Numbered from the stretch's first letter, positions 46,604-56,902 are shown. The stretch: DNA of 64,000 bases from Corynebacterium ciconiae DSM 44920 (GCF_030440575.1 NZ_CP047189.1:1302001-1366000), one strand, 5' to 3'. Translations and numbers: made by a program. Notes: generated by a model from the letters alone, not told the origin.

Positions 46604-47362
46604 CTAGTTGATGAACTTCTCGTAGCCCTCGGCCTCGAGCTGCTCGGCCAGCTCTGCCCCACCGGACTGCACCACGCGCCCTGCGGCAAAGACGTGCACA
46701 TAGTCTGGCTTCACGTAGTTGAGGATGCGCTGGTAGTGGGTGATCATCAGCACGCCGCCGTTCTCGCGCTCCTTGTAGCGGTTGATGCCCTCGGACACGA
46801 TACGCAGTGCGTCCACGTCCAGACCAGAGTCGGTCTCGTCCAGCACGGCGAACTTCGGCTTCAGCAAACCGAGCTGCAGCACCTCGTGGCGCTTCTTCTC
46901 GCCGCCGGAGAAACCCTCGTTCACCGAGCGCTCAGAGAAAGCGGGGTCGATAGACAGCTCGTCCATGGCGGTGCGTGCTTCCTTGACCCAATCGCGAATC
47001 TTCGGGGCCTCGCCACGCACGGAGGTGGCGGCGCTGCGCAGGAAGTTGGCCATGGAAACGCCCGGCACCTCGGTGGGATACTGCATGGCGAGGAACAGGC
47101 CGGCGCGGGCACGCTCGTCAACGTCCATATCCAGCAGGTTCTCGCCGTCGAGAAGCACCTCGCCTTCGGTGATCTCGTAGCGGGGGTGTCCCGCGATGGC
47201 ATAAGAAAGAGTGGACTTGCCGGAGCCGTTGGGGCCCATGATGGCGTGGGTCTCGCCGGAGTTGATGGTGAGGTTCACGCCGTGCAGGATCGGCTTCGGC
47301 TGCTCGTTTTCGTCGGCCGGCACAACCTGGGCGTGCAGGTTCTTGATCTCAAGAGTGCTCAT
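46604..47362 (-). CDS. sufC: Fe-S assembly ATPase SufC
   Basis: 252-aa ABC-type ATPase of the SufBCD complex. Walker A GPNGSGKST near 41-49, signature EGFSGGEKKRHEVLQL, Walker B AVLDETDSGLDVDALR, and the SufC-typical MITHYQRIL. Cytosolic; powers the SufBD scaffold. 135 nt downstream of sufD, same operon. Confidence 0.97.
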   Translation of the reverse strand: MSTLEIKNLHAQVVPADENEQPKPILHGVNLTINSGETHAIMGPNGSGKSTLSYAIAGHPRYEITEGEVLLDGENLLDMDVDERARAGLFLAMQYPTEVPGVSMANFLRSAATSVRGEAPKIRDWVKEARTAMDELSIDPAFSERSVNEGFSGGEKKRHEVLQLGLLKPKFAVLDETDSGLDVDALRIVSEGINRYKERENGGVLMITHYQRILNYVKPDYVHVFAAGRVVQSGGAELAEQLEAEGYEKFIN

Positions 47363-47497
47363 GAGTGGTGTGTATTCCTAACTGTGGTGAATGGGCACCA
47401 GCAGGTGGTGCCATGAAACATAAGGTGTGGCAGGGGCGGACACGGCAGTGGCAGACTGCCTAGCCGCACGCGGTGGTACACGCGCCCAGTGGAGGCG

Positions 47498-48694
47498 CTA
47501 GAGCACCGTGGTGGCCAGCTCCTGCTCCACCATGTTTTCCAGGTTGTCGCGGATGCTCTGAATCGGGATCCGCTTGATCACGTCGGTGAAGAAGCCGCGC
47601 ACAATCAGCATCTTGGCCTCGGCCGCGGGAATGCCGCGGGACTGGAGGTAGAACATGTGCTCGTCGTCGAAGCGGCCAACGGTGGCGGCGTGGCCGGCAC
47701 CCACGATCTCTCCGGTTTGGATCTCCAGGTTCGGCACCGCGTCGGCGCGTGCGCCCGGGGTGAGCAACAGGTTGTTGTTCTTCTCGTAGGTATCGGTGCC
47801 GGTGGCCTCGGGGCGGATGAGCACATCGCCGATCCACGCGGTGCGGGCTTCGGAGCGGCTGGACTCGCCGGTCGATTGCAGCGCGCCCTTGTAGAGCACG
47901 TTGGAGCGGCAGTTCTTAATGGAGTGGTCCACCAGCAGGCGCTGCTCGAAGTACTGGCCGGAGTCGGCGAAATATAGTCCGAGGAGCTCGGCATCGCCAC
48001 CGGGGGCGGTGTAGCGCACATGCGGCACCGCGCGCACAACCTCGCCGCCGAAGGCAGCATAGTAGTGGCGCACAGTGGCATCAGCGCCCACCATCAGGTG
48101 CGAGTTGGACAGGTGAACGGCATCGTCCTCCCAGTCCTCAAGCACCACGGTAGTCAGCCGGGCATTATCGCCGATGACAAACTCCACGTTGTCGGAGTGC
48201 GCACCGGAGCCCTCATAGCGCAGGAACACGACAGCCTCCGCGCTTTCTTCCACCTCGATCACGACGGTGCCATAGGAAACAGCGTCGGCGCCGGGGCCGG
48301 TGATGGTAATCACCACGGGCTCCTCGAGCGCTACGTTCTTGGCCACCTTGACGTAATCAGCGACCGGGGAGTTTTCCCATGCCTGCGCTGCGGCGCGGTC
48401 GACGGGAGCGCCGGCACGGCCGAGCACGGGATCATCCATACCGAGCTCGCTGACGCTCACACCCTCACCTGCGCCGGTGACGGAGATAGCGGCGCGCTGT
48501 CCCTCGGCGGCGCTGCCGTCGTGCAGGCCACGCAGCTTACGCATGGGGGTAAAGCGCCAGTCCTCGTCGCGCCCCTTCGGGATGCCGAAGTCGGCGGTGG
48601 AAAACGATGTGAAGCGATCGCCCTTGGTTTGGTAGTCGGTGCCGGCACCGACCGGGCGGATTGTCGCTTCGGTTTCAGTTAGGGGAGTTGGCAT
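47498..48694 (-). CDS. sufD: Fe-S cluster assembly protein SufD
   Basis: 398-aa SufBD-family beta-helix protein, partner of SufB. N-terminal helical part (TKGDRFTSFSTADFGIPKGRDEDWRFTPMRKL, i.e. the RxEDWRxTP motif) and C-terminal GHAATVGRFDDEHMFYLQSRGIP with the conserved GHxA...YLxSRGI motif. The ATG at 48694 lies 5 nt after the sufB stop, so they are translationally coupled. Confidence 0.96.
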   Translation of the reverse strand: MPTPLTETEATIRPVGAGTDYQTKGDRFTSFSTADFGIPKGRDEDWRFTPMRKLRGLHDGSAAEGQRAAISVTGAGEGVSVSELGMDDPVLGRAGAPVDRAAAQAWENSPVADYVKVAKNVALEEPVVITITGPGADAVSYGTVVIEVEESAEAVVFLRYEGSGAHSDNVEFVIGDNARLTTVVLEDWEDDAVHLSNSHLMVGADATVRHYYAAFGGEVVRAVPHVRYTAPGGDAELLGLYFADSGQYFEQRLLVDHSIKNCRSNVLYKGALQSTGESSRSEARTAWIGDVLIRPEATGTDTYEKNNNLLLTPGARADAVPNLEIQTGEIVGAGHAATVGRFDDEHMFYLQSRGIPAAEAKMLIVRGFFTDVIKRIPIQSIRDNLENMVEQELATTVL

Positions 48695-48699
48695 TGTGC

Positions 48700-50133
48700 T
48701 TAACCCACCGATCCTTCCATCTGCAGTTCGATCAAGCGGTTGAGCTCGAGGGCGTATTCCATCGGCAGCTCCTTGGCGATCGGCTCCACGAAGCCGCGCA
48801 CGATCATGGCCATAGCCTCGTCCTCCGGAATACCGCGGGACATCAGGTAGAAGAGCTGATCCTCCGACACCTGCGACACTGTGGCCTCGTGACCGAGAGT
48901 CACGTGGTCATTGCGGATGTCGTTATAGGGATAGGTGTCCGAGCGGGAGACGCTGTCCACCAGCAAGGCGTCACATTCCACATTGGAAGTGGAATGGTGG
49001 GCGTCCTTATTAATTTGCACCAAACCGCGGTAGGCGGCACGGCCGCCGCTGCGGGCCACCGACTTGGAGACGATATTGGAGGAGGTATAGGGCGCCATGT
49101 GCGTCATCTTTGCGCCGGTGTCCTGGAACTGTCCCTCGCCGGCAAAAGCCACAGACAGCACCTCGCCCTTGGCGTGGGGGCCTGTCATCCACACGGCCGG
49201 GTACTTCATGGTGACCTTCGAGCCGATGTTGCCATCGACCCACTCCATGGTGGCACCCTCTTCACACTTGGTGCGCTTGGTCACCAAGTTGTAGACGTTA
49301 TTGGACCAGTTCTGAATGGTGGTGTAGCGGCAGCGGCCGCCCTTCTTCACGATGATCTCCACCACGGCGGAGTGCAGCGAATCCGACTTATAAATCGGAG
49401 CGGTACAGCCCTCGACATAGTGCACGTAGGCGTCCTCGTCCACGATGATGAGGGTGCGCTCGAACTGACCCATGTTTTCGGTGTTGATGCGGAAGTAGGC
49501 CTGGAGCGGAATATCCACGTGCACGCCCTTGGGCACGTAAATGAAGGAGCCGCCGGACCATACCGCAGTATTCAGCGCGGCGAACTTATTGTCGCCGGCG
49601 GGGATCACGGTGCCGAAGTGCTCCTTGAACAGCTCGGGGTGCTCCTTAAGGGCGGTATCGGTGTCGAGGAAGATCACACCCTGGGCCTCGAGGTCTTCAC
49701 GGATCTGGTGGTAGACCACCTCAGACTCGTACTGGGCGGCGACACCGGCCACGAGGCGCTGCTTCTCTGCCTCGGGGATACCCAGCTTGTCATAAGTGTT
49801 TTTAATGTCCTCAGGCAGATCGTCCCACGTCTGGGCCTGCTCCTCGGTGGAGCGGACGAAGTACTTGATCTGGTCAAAGTCGATGCCGCTGAGGTCCGCA
49901 CCCCAGGTGGGCATGGGCTTCTTATCGAAGATGCCGAGCGCCTTGAGGCGGTTGTTCAGCATCCACTCCGGCTCGTTCTTCTTAGCGGAGATATCGCGAA
50001 CGACGGCCTCGGACAGGCCACGCTGGGCGGAGGCGCCAGCCTCGTCGGAGTCATGCCAGCCGTAGTTGTAGGGGCCAATGGACTCAATGATCTCGTCATC
50101 TGAGGACGGAGCAGTGGGTGTTGCTTGAGTCAT
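48700..50133 (-). CDS. sufB: Fe-S cluster assembly scaffold SufB
   Basis: 477-aa scaffold subunit on which clusters are built. Family motifs: [15 protein letters not shown] near 30, [38 protein letters not shown], and the C-terminal [22 protein letters not shown]. The ATG at 50133 overlaps the ribosome-binding context AAAGGAGC and comes 2 nt after the sufR stop; first structural gene of the operon. Confidence 0.97.
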   Translation of the reverse strand: MTQATPTAPSSDDEIIESIGPYNYGWHDSDEAGASAQRGLSEAVVRDISAKKNEPEWMLNNRLKALGIFDKKPMPTWGADLSGIDFDQIKYFVRSTEEQAQTWDDLPEDIKNTYDKLGIPEAEKQRLVAGVAAQYESEVVYHQIREDLEAQGVIFLDTDTALKEHPELFKEHFGTVIPAGDNKFAALNTAVWSGGSFIYVPKGVHVDIPLQAYFRINTENMGQFERTLIIVDEDAYVHYVEGCTAPIYKSDSLHSAVVEIIVKKGGRCRYTTIQNWSNNVYNLVTKRTKCEEGATMEWVDGNIGSKVTMKYPAVWMTGPHAKGEVLSVAFAGEGQFQDTGAKMTHMAPYTSSNIVSKSVARSGGRAAYRGLVQINKDAHHSTSNVECDALLVDSVSRSDTYPYNDIRNDHVTLGHEATVSQVSEDQLFYLMSRGIPEDEAMAMIVRGFVEPIAKELPMEYALELNRLIELQMEGSVG

Positions 50134-50135
50134 GT

Positions 50136-50915
50136 TCAGCTCCTTTCTTCAGGAGTGTGGTCTATGGGTGTTAAGGGAATGTTGGTCGTACAGATTCCGT
50201 GCCCCTCGGTAATGGTGGCCAGTTGTTGCACGTGTTGGCCGAGTAGCTCGGATAGCGCCTCATGCTCTGCGGCGCACAGCTCCGGATGCTCCGAGGCCAC
50301 GTGCGAGATGGGGCAATGGTGGTGGCAAATCTGTACGCCTCCACCAGCTTCTTTGACCTCGGATGCATAGCCATTGGCATTGAGCGCATCCGCGACCTGT
50401 TGGGCTGTTTTAAATGTCGAGTCTTCATCGTCCGCCGCAGGGTCCACGTGCGCAAGCAACTGGGCTACGCGCTGCCGCGCGAACTCGCGCACGGCCTCGG
50501 ACCCACCGGTCTCCCGCAGCGCATTGATAGCAAGCACAGCGAGGGTGTCATAGTCGTGCCCGAAATGGGCCCGGCCTTCGTCGGTGAGCTGGAATGCTTT
50601 GGCTGGTCGGCCGCGCCCACGCGCGCGGGTGGAGCGAGGCTCCACTGTTTCCGCTAGGGCGTCGTCGACCAAGTTATCGAGGTGGCGGCGCACACCTGCT
50701 GCCGACAGTCCCAGCGCCTTGCCCAATGCGGAGGCCGTCATCGGGCCTTGTTTAAGCAAGGTCATGAGGATCTGTTTGCGGGTGTCACCATCCGTCGAGC
50801 GGGTTTCCACATCGCTGCGCTTCTTCTCCTCACTACGAGCATGTTCGCTCCGAGAAGCAGAAGCCGCCCGTGGCCCACCGGACGGCGTGCTGAGACGAGA
50901 AACAGAGTGCGTCAT
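50136..50915 (-). CDS. sufR: SufR, Fe-S-sensing repressor of the suf operon
   Basis: 259-aa winged-helix regulator. After a disordered polar N-terminus (~45 aa) comes a DeoR/ArsR-like HTH ([36 protein letters not shown]) split here as [15 protein letters not shown] and [11 protein letters not shown], then a C-terminal sensor with likely cluster ligands in [10 protein letters not shown] and ELCAAEHE (Cys near 197, 201, 213). Start: ATG 50915 follows AAGGAGGTGA by about 10 nt; a GTG at 50927 abuts the ribosome-binding site itself and is unlikely. Heads the operon, as Rv1460 does in M. tuberculosis. Confidence 0.93.
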   Translation of the reverse strand: MTHSVSRLSTPSGGPRAASASRSEHARSEEKKRSDVETRSTDGDTRKQILMTLLKQGPMTASALGKALGLSAAGVRRHLDNLVDDALAETVEPRSTRARGRGRPAKAFQLTDEGRAHFGHDYDTLAVLAINALRETGGSEAVREFARQRVAQLLAHVDPAADDEDSTFKTAQQVADALNANGYASEVKEAGGGVQICHHHCPISHVASEHPELCAAEHEALSELLGQHVQQLATITEGHGICTTNIPLTPIDHTPEERS

Positions 50916-50963
50916 GTGCGCGTTCACCTCCTTACATTCTTATTGATGGGCAACTCGCGTCTC

Positions 50964-50985
50964 ATTATAAGACAACACTAGTGTT
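50964..50985 (-). promoter_or_regulatory. suf operon promoter and candidate SufR operator
   Basis: Minus-strand -10 TATAAT (50964-50969) lies 4 nt downstream of a perfect 12-bp palindrome AACACTAGTGTT (50974-50985), placing the palindrome in the -10/-35 spacer. Repression by SufR with this site is inferred from position and symmetry. Confidence 0.6.
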
Positions 50986-51073
50986 CCTTAATTAGCCGGG
51001 GGCCTGCTAACGCCCTCCGCCCCGCGCGCCATGGACACCTACGATGTCCTAGGCGTGTTTTAGACTCGTAGCT

Positions 51074-52825
51074 GTGTCGGATACCCACAAGCCCCGCCGC
51101 CGGCGCGCGGCCGCAGCAGCAGACAACTTCAAGGCGACCCTGCCGCGCCTCGGCCACGCTGGGTCTCGCTCAGCCAGTCTGCACGTCGGCGCAGAGGACG
51201 AGGCAGGTGGATCCACCATTGTCCGCGCCGCTACTGGGCATGATCTGCTCCCGGTGTCGAGCTCGCGGGCACCGCGACAGCTCGACCCCTTGCAGCTTGC
51301 TCGCTTTGCGACGCTACGCTGGCTCGGCACCCTCGGGGCCTTGATGCTTGCCCTCGGCGGCCTCGGAGCTGGGGCCAAGCCGGTGTTGGGAGATCCCTAC
51401 ACCTCCTTTCCCGGCGGCTCCCTGATGGGCCGGATGATTCAAACCTCATCCATCTTGGTCATCACCGGTGCAGGGTTGATGGTGATCGCGTGGTTGCTCA
51501 TTGCCCCTTTTGTGGGCGCGGACCTCACCAGCCCCCGCCGCTCACGGGTACTGGTGTCCACATCCATGTTGGTGCGCACTTTCGCGGCTTGGGTAGCTCC
51601 GATCTTCTTCACCGCTCCCCTATTTACCCAAGACATCTATTCCTATTTGGCCCAAGGCGCGATTGTTGACCGCGGGCTCGATCCCTATAGTGCCGGCCCA
51701 GTGGACATTTTGGGCACCGATGATGTGCTGGCTCGTTCGGTGCCGCTGATCTGGTCCCACTCCCCCTCTCCCTATGGGCCGGTGGCCCTAGGCATTGCAT
51801 CCACTATCGCGCGCATCACCGGCGATTCGATCGCGGCCGGAGTGTTTGCCCACCGCATCATCAGCTTGATCGGCATGGTGCTGGCTGCGTGGGCACTGAG
51901 TAGGCTTGCCCTGCGCTGTGGCGTGTCTGTGCAGGCGGCGCTGTGGCTTGGCATCCTTAATCCGCTCGCCATCCTGCACCTCGTGGGTGGGATTCATAAC
52001 GAGTCCATCCAGCTCGGGCTCGTGCTTTTGGGCATGGAGTTGGGACTGCGGGGTATCGACCGGCTCAGCGCCATTAATGGGCCAGCTTGGTATGCCTGGG
52101 CTCTCGTTATCGGCAGCGGCGTGCTCATCTCCGCGGCGGGCATGGTGAAGGTCACCGGTTTCATCGGTCTTGGCTTCATTGGCATGGCACTGGCAAGGCA
52201 GTTGCATCTGCGCGGACAGCGCACCGCCTTGGCTGTGGCCAGTGCCGGTGCCGTGCAGGTAGGGGTGCTGGTGGCCTCCGTCGCGGGTGTCACCGCCCTC
52301 ACCGGAATTTCCACCGGCTGGATCAGCGGCCAAGGCGGGGCCGCGACCATCCGTTCCTGGCTATCATTGACCACCGATATCGGAGTGATCGGCGGCTGGA
52401 TCGGGATGCTGCTCGAGCTCGGCGATCATACCGAGGCCTTGCTGGTGATCACCCGCGGCGCCGGGCTGCTCTTAGCGGTGGCGTTCATGCTCCGCATGCT
52501 CTTTGCTACATACCGCGGCACGATCCACCCCATTGGCGGTCTGGGGGTGGCAACTTTCATCCTCGTTATTCTTTTCCCCGTAGTGCACCCCTGGTACATG
52601 TTATGGGCAATCCTGCCGCTGGCCGCTTGGGCCAATCGACGCCTCTTCCGCGCCGGGGCGGCCGGCTACTGCGCCCTACTCAGCCTATTCATCATGCCGC
52701 GCGGACTCTCGCTACCACCAACCACCGTGATCGCCATTTACGTCGGCTCTGCCCTGCTTGGGATCGTTTTCCTCACCATGGTCTACGTGTTCTTGCGCCG
52801 ACGCGGGATCGTTGGCTGGGGCTGA
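51074..52825 (+). CDS. mptB: Alpha-1,6-mannosyltransferase MptB-like (GT-C)
   Basis: 583-aa polytopic membrane glycosyltransferase (GT-C fold, about 13 TM helices) that starts the alpha-1,6-mannan backbone of lipomannan/lipoarabinomannan using polyprenyl-phosphate mannose. After a basic cytoplasmic N-terminus (~75 aa) the first loop carries the FTQDIYSYLAQG and DPYSAGP segments, with the acidic residue expected in GT-C active sites, and HPWYMLWAILP near the C-terminus. It lies beside sufR, as Rv1459c (mptB) does beside Rv1460. The GTG start has TAGACT (51061-51066) 7 nt upstream: leaderless. Confidence 0.88.
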   Translation: MSDTHKPRRRRAAAAADNFKATLPRLGHAGSRSASLHVGAEDEAGGSTIVRAATGHDLLPVSSSRAPRQLDPLQLARFATLRWLGTLGALMLALGGLGAGAKPVLGDPYTSFPGGSLMGRMIQTSSILVITGAGLMVIAWLLIAPFVGADLTSPRRSRVLVSTSMLVRTFAAWVAPIFFTAPLFTQDIYSYLAQGAIVDRGLDPYSAGPVDILGTDDVLARSVPLIWSHSPSPYGPVALGIASTIARITGDSIAAGVFAHRIISLIGMVLAAWALSRLALRCGVSVQAALWLGILNPLAILHLVGGIHNESIQLGLVLLGMELGLRGIDRLSAINGPAWYAWALVIGSGVLISAAGMVKVTGFIGLGFIGMALARQLHLRGQRTALAVASAGAVQVGVLVASVAGVTALTGISTGWISGQGGAATIRSWLSLTTDIGVIGGWIGMLLELGDHTEALLVITRGAGLLLAVAFMLRMLFATYRGTIHPIGGLGVATFILVILFPVVHPWYMLWAILPLAAWANRRLFRAGAAGYCALLSLFIMPRGLSLPPTTVIAIYVGSALLGIVFLTMVYVFLRRRGIVGWG

Positions 52826-52909
52826 GCGTCGATAAGCATGCTGCACCAAGGCGCGCCACGTCGGACAGGTTATCTCCTGCGGCGGCTGGGTATCCTAGAC
52901 TATCGAGTT

Positions 52910-53860
52910 GTGAATACTGAGCACAGAGATCGTCCGGCGGCCACGGGCCCCGCGCTAGCTCTCACGGAGCTAAGCAAAACCTTTGGGGCCACCCAGGCTG
53001 TCGCCTCCCTCAGTCTCAGCGTGGATCATGGCGAAGTCCTCGCCCTACTTGGCCCGAATGGCGCCGGCAAAACCACCACGATCGAGATGTGCGAAGGCTT
53101 TCTCACCCCCAGCTCTGGCCGTATCGAGGTGTTGGGGCTCAATCCCACCACCCATCCGGAGCAGGTACGCCGTCGCATCGGCATCATGCTGCAGGGCGGC
53201 GGCGCCTATCCCGGCATCAAGGTGGGCGAAATGCTGCGACTCGTGGCCTCCTATTCGGCTCGGCCGCTCGACGTGGACTGGCTGATGGACACCCTCGGTC
53301 TCGCGGGACTAGCAGGCACCAACTACCGGCGCCTCTCCGGCGGCCAGCAGCAGCGCGTCTCCCTCGCCTGCGCCCTCATTGGCCGCCCCGAGCTGGTCTT
53401 TCTCGATGAGCCCACCGCCGGCATGGATGCCCAATCGCGGCTGCAGGTTTGGGACATCATCCGTAGCCTCAAGGCCGACGGTGTGACCGTAATCCTGACC
53501 ACCCACCTCATGGACGAGGCGGAGGCACTGGCAGACCGGGTGGTGATTATCGATCACGGCAGCGTGGTCGCCGAGGGCACCCCCGAAGAGCTCAGCGCCA
53601 TGAGCACGGAGGCTGCGGACATCAGCTTCGAGACCGCAGTGGCGATCGACACCGCCGTCTTTAGCGAGGCAATGGGCGCCACTGTTCGTGAGGTTCGTCC
53701 GCACAGCTACCGGGTTCAGGCCGCCGCCACGCCCGAGTTGATCGCAACACTCGCCGCCACCGCCTGCACCCACGGTGTGCTGCTACACAACGTGTCCACT
53801 AACCACCGCACCCTCGAGGATGTCTTCCTAGACCTCACTGGACGCGAGATGCGTTCCTAG
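52910..53860 (+). CDS. ABC transporter ATP-binding protein
   Basis: 316-aa ATPase of an ABC-2-type exporter. Walker A GPNGAGKTT, Q-loop LQGGGAYPGIKV, signature RRLSGGQQQR, Walker B LVFLDEPTAGMDAQSR, H-loop TTHLMDEAEALADR, followed by a ~75-residue C-terminal regulatory part. Start: TAGACT (52896-52901) lies 8 nt before the GTG at 52910, so translation begins MNTEHRDRPAAT on a leaderless mRNA; starting upstream at 52838 would put the promoter inside the gene. The cognate permease follows after 54 nt. Substrate unknown; M. tuberculosis has the corresponding pair beside mptB. Confidence 0.9.
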   Translation: MNTEHRDRPAATGPALALTELSKTFGATQAVASLSLSVDHGEVLALLGPNGAGKTTTIEMCEGFLTPSSGRIEVLGLNPTTHPEQVRRRIGIMLQGGGAYPGIKVGEMLRLVASYSARPLDVDWLMDTLGLAGLAGTNYRRLSGGQQQRVSLACALIGRPELVFLDEPTAGMDAQSRLQVWDIIRSLKADGVTVILTTHLMDEAEALADRVVIIDHGSVVAEGTPEELSAMSTEAADISFETAVAIDTAVFSEAMGATVREVRPHSYRVQAAATPELIATLAATACTHGVLLHNVSTNHRTLEDVFLDLTGREMRS

Positions 53861-53914
53861 CCGCACTCGTCTGCGGATACCGTTGACACGAAGCTGAGAA
53901 AAGAGGAATAGCCA

Positions 53915-54685
53915 GTGACTACCGCACACACCCCCTTTCCTGCGGGCACCTTTCGCGCAGATCCCCAGCGAGCCTCCGTGCCGGCCATGGTGTGGGCTCA
54001 GGCGGTGATCGAATCCAAGCTCTTCTTGCGCCACGGCGAGCAGCAACTGCTCAGCGTGGTGATCCCCATCGCCCTGCTGCTGGGGCTGAGCAAGGTCAAC
54101 GTATTCGACCTCGATAATCCCTTGCAGCTCGCGGTGCCGATCACTTTCGCTATCGCCGCGCTTAGCTCTGGGTTTACCGGCCAGGCCATTGCGGTGGCCT
54201 TCGACCGCCGCTACGGCGCCCTCAAGCGCATCGGCGCATCGGGAGTGCCCGCCTGGACCATCATCGCCGGCAAAATCTGCGCGGTCGTGGTGGTGACGAT
54301 CGTCCAAGTCGTACTCATTGGCGGCATCGCCGTGGCCCTCGGCTGGCAAAGCAGCGGCATCGGTAGCGGCTATGCGGCGCTCACGCTCATTCTGGGGCTG
54401 TGCGTGACCACGTCTCTCGGCATGCTCCTCGGCGGCACACTCTCATCCGAGGCTGTACTGGCGCTGGCCAATCTGATTTGGTTTGTCCTCATCGGCATAG
54501 CCGGGTTCGCGATGCTCGATCCGGACTCCGCCGGACTGCTCAACGCGGTGCCTTCTGTTGCTTTGGCAATCGGCCTCGACAGGGCCTTTACCGGCACCTT
54601 CCCACTCGCCCAAGCACTCATTCTGCTGCTGTGGGCCGCAGCCGCCATGTGGGCGGCCAATCGCTGGTTTAAGTTCCACGACTAG
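53915..54685 (+). CDS. ABC-2 type transporter permease
   Basis: 256-aa membrane protein with six predicted TM helices and the ABC-2 pattern (FDRRYGALKRIGASGVPAWTIIAGKICAVVVVTIVQVVLIGG, cited in parts: YGALKRIGASGVP and IIAGKICAVVVVT). Partner of the preceding ATPase; one permease gene suggests a homodimer. The GTG start at 53915 has AGAGGA about 7 nt upstream. Its position before ctaA hints at a role in respiratory or envelope biogenesis, but this is not shown by the sequence. Confidence 0.88.
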   Translation: MTTAHTPFPAGTFRADPQRASVPAMVWAQAVIESKLFLRHGEQQLLSVVIPIALLLGLSKVNVFDLDNPLQLAVPITFAIAALSSGFTGQAIAVAFDRRYGALKRIGASGVPAWTIIAGKICAVVVVTIVQVVLIGGIAVALGWQSSGIGSGYAALTLILGLCVTTSLGMLLGGTLSSEAVLALANLIWFVLIGIAGFAMLDPDSAGLLNAVPSVALAIGLDRAFTGTFPLAQALILLLWAAAAMWAANRWFKFHD

Positions 54686-54761
54686 ACGCGAATCACATCT
54701 CATTTTTCTCACCCGCGCCTAAGTTTCTTTCACCCAATCCGAACAATAAAATAGGACAACT

Positions 54762-55805
54762 GTGACTACCCCCGCATCGACCCAACAGCCGCCGCTGCCC
54801 GTGCAGAACCGCCGCATGGGGCTGAGCAAGGTTTCCCCCGCCGTGACTACCCAACGCCTTTTGGCCCTGTGCACGCTGATTGCCCAAGGCGGCATCACCG
54901 TCACCGGCTCCATCGTGCGTGTTACCGGTTCCGGACTGGGGTGTAACACGTGGCCGCAGTGTCACGAGGGATCCTTCGTTCCCGTCGCTGGGGCGGCCCC
55001 TTGGATTCAGCAGGCCATCGAGTTCGGTAACCGTCTACTGACCTTCGTGCTCATCCTCTTTGCCGGAATGCTATTGCTTTCGGTGCTCTCGGCAGGACGC
55101 CGCAAAGAGATCAGAAATCTCGCGTTGGTGCAGGTCTTCGGCATCTTACTGCAGGCAATCATCGGCGGAATCTCGGTGCTGATCAACCTGCAGTGGTGGT
55201 CGGTGGCGCTGCACTTTATCCCCTCCATTCTGCTGGTCTTTTTCGCCGGTGTGCTCTTCGTTCGCATTCAAGAGCCCGATACCGGCACACTGACCTTTAA
55301 TTATCCCGCCGCTCTGCGCGGCCTCGCCGCCGGCGCGGCAGTGGCGTTGCTGATCACCGTGGTCACCGGCACCATGGTCACCGGTGCCGGGGTACACTCC
55401 GGTGACGCCGATATCCACCCTGAAGATCGCCTGCAGGTGGACATTGTGGAGATGGCTAATATGCACGCCCACGCGATGTATCTCTACCTGGGCTTGACCA
55501 TCGGCCTCGCCGTGGCATTGGTAGCGGTGAAGGCGCAGCTGAAGATCATCAAGCTTGGCTTCTGGCTGGTAGCAATGATCGCCCTACAGGGCGCCATCGG
55601 CATCATTCAATACAACTGGTCTATTCCGGCGTGGACCGTGCCGGTGCACGTGGGCATGAGCTCGGTGTGTACCGCGCTCACGGCGGTGGTATACGCCCAC
55701 TACGCGCGGCGTCAAGGCTCCGCTCTGGTAACCGGCTCGCCTAGCGGGGACGAAAAGCGCACCATCATCCAAGAACAACGTAGCGACAAGGCGGCAGAGG
55801 CGTAA
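54762..55805 (+). CDS. ctaA: Heme A synthase (COX15/CtaA)
   Basis: 347-aa membrane enzyme oxidising heme O to heme A for the aa3 cytochrome oxidase. Eight TM helices in two four-helix bundles; heme-ligand histidines in the FGNR-preceded half (EFGNRLLTF and LHFIPSILL) and in the second bundle (MHAHAMYLYLG, HVGMSSV); extracellular cysteines in GLGCNTWPQCHEG. GTG start with AGGA 6 nt upstream. Clustered with ctaB, which makes its substrate. Confidence 0.95.
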   Translation: MTTPASTQQPPLPVQNRRMGLSKVSPAVTTQRLLALCTLIAQGGITVTGSIVRVTGSGLGCNTWPQCHEGSFVPVAGAAPWIQQAIEFGNRLLTFVLILFAGMLLLSVLSAGRRKEIRNLALVQVFGILLQAIIGGISVLINLQWWSVALHFIPSILLVFFAGVLFVRIQEPDTGTLTFNYPAALRGLAAGAAVALLITVVTGTMVTGAGVHSGDADIHPEDRLQVDIVEMANMHAHAMYLYLGLTIGLAVALVAVKAQLKIIKLGFWLVAMIALQGAIGIIQYNWSIPAWTVPVHVGMSSVCTALTAVVYAHYARRQGSALVTGSPSGDEKRTIIQEQRSDKAAEA

Positions 55806-55897
55806 GCCTCTCCAACTCGGCTCGGCTCCATCCTGCCCCAGCATCGTTAAGTGCAACTCGCAACACGGTGCTGGGGTTGTTCATTAGTATCGAGTCT

Positions 55898-56899
55898 ATG
55901 ACTGCACATACCGCATCTGAGACCACTTTGCCCAGCACCATGCGCGCGATCTGCGTAGAGGAACATGGCGGCCCTGACGTGCTTCACCTCAGCGAAGTCA
56001 GTGTTCCTCAGCCAAGCGACTCCGAAGTGTTGGTGTCCGTGGATTATGCGGGCGTGAACTACATCGACACCTACTATCGCGAAGGGATCTATCACTCTTC
56101 CCTGCCGATGACGATTGGTTTTGAGGGCACAGGTCGGGTGGCCTACGACCCCCAAGGTGAGATCGCCGCCGGTACGCTCGTGGCGTGGTGTGATGGCTTC
56201 GGCTCCTATGCCGAATACGCCACCGTGCCGAGGGATCGCCTAGTGGCGGTGCCCCAAGGCATCGAGCCTGAGGTGGCGGCATCGATGCTGCTGCAGGGCA
56301 TCACCGCCCACTACCTCACAGACGGGGTGTATCCGCTTAAGCAGGGCGATAGCTGCCTGATCACCGCCGGCGCCGGCGGTGTGGGGCTTATGGCCACCCA
56401 GTTCGCGCGGTTGCGCGGGGCCACCGTCTACACCGTCACCTCCTCCGATGAGAAGGCCGAGCTGTCTTATGAAGCCGGTGCCACCGAGGTGTTCCGGTAC
56501 TCCGAGAACCTCGCCGAGCAGGTGCGGCGCTTTAACGGCGGCGCGGGAGTGGATGTGGTCTACGACGGCGTTGGTCAAGCCACCTTCCACGAGTCGCTCG
56601 AGGTGGTCAAGCCCCGCGGGGTGGTGTGCCTCTTCGGCGCCGCCTCCGGCCCAGTTGAGCCCATCGACCCGCAGCTGCTGAACACCCACGGTTCGATCTA
56701 CCTCACTCGGCCTTCGATCGGCGCGTGGACTTCCCTCGAAGGCGAGTTCACCCGTCGGGCCCAGGCAGTTACCCAAGAGATCATCGACGGCAATCTCAGC
56801 GTGCGGGTGGGCGGCGTGTATGATCTCGCCGATGCCGCGCAGGCGCATCGCGACCTGCAGAGCCGTTCCACCACCGGCTCAATCGTGCTCAAGATCTAG
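55898..56899 (+). CDS. NADPH:quinone reductase (zinc-free MDR family)
   Basis: 333-aa quinone oxidoreductase (QOR type). GroES-like N-terminal domain (VLVSVDYAGVNYIDTYYREGIY), Rossmann motif AGAGGVGLMATQFA, and VDVVYDGVGQATF; zinc-binding residues of alcohol dehydrogenases are missing. Start: ATG 55898 has TAGTAT (55885-55890) exactly 7 nt upstream: leaderless. Located between ctaA and ctaB, as qor (Rv1454c) is in M. tuberculosis. Converges on ctaB. Confidence 0.92.
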   Translation: MTAHTASETTLPSTMRAICVEEHGGPDVLHLSEVSVPQPSDSEVLVSVDYAGVNYIDTYYREGIYHSSLPMTIGFEGTGRVAYDPQGEIAAGTLVAWCDGFGSYAEYATVPRDRLVAVPQGIEPEVAASMLLQGITAHYLTDGVYPLKQGDSCLITAGAGGVGLMATQFARLRGATVYTVTSSDEKAELSYEAGATEVFRYSENLAEQVRRFNGGAGVDVVYDGVGQATFHESLEVVKPRGVVCLFGAASGPVEPIDPQLLNTHGSIYLTRPSIGAWTSLEGEFTRRAQAVTQEIIDGNLSVRVGGVYDLADAAQAHRDLQSRSTTGSIVLKI

Positions 56900-56902
56900 C
56901 AC

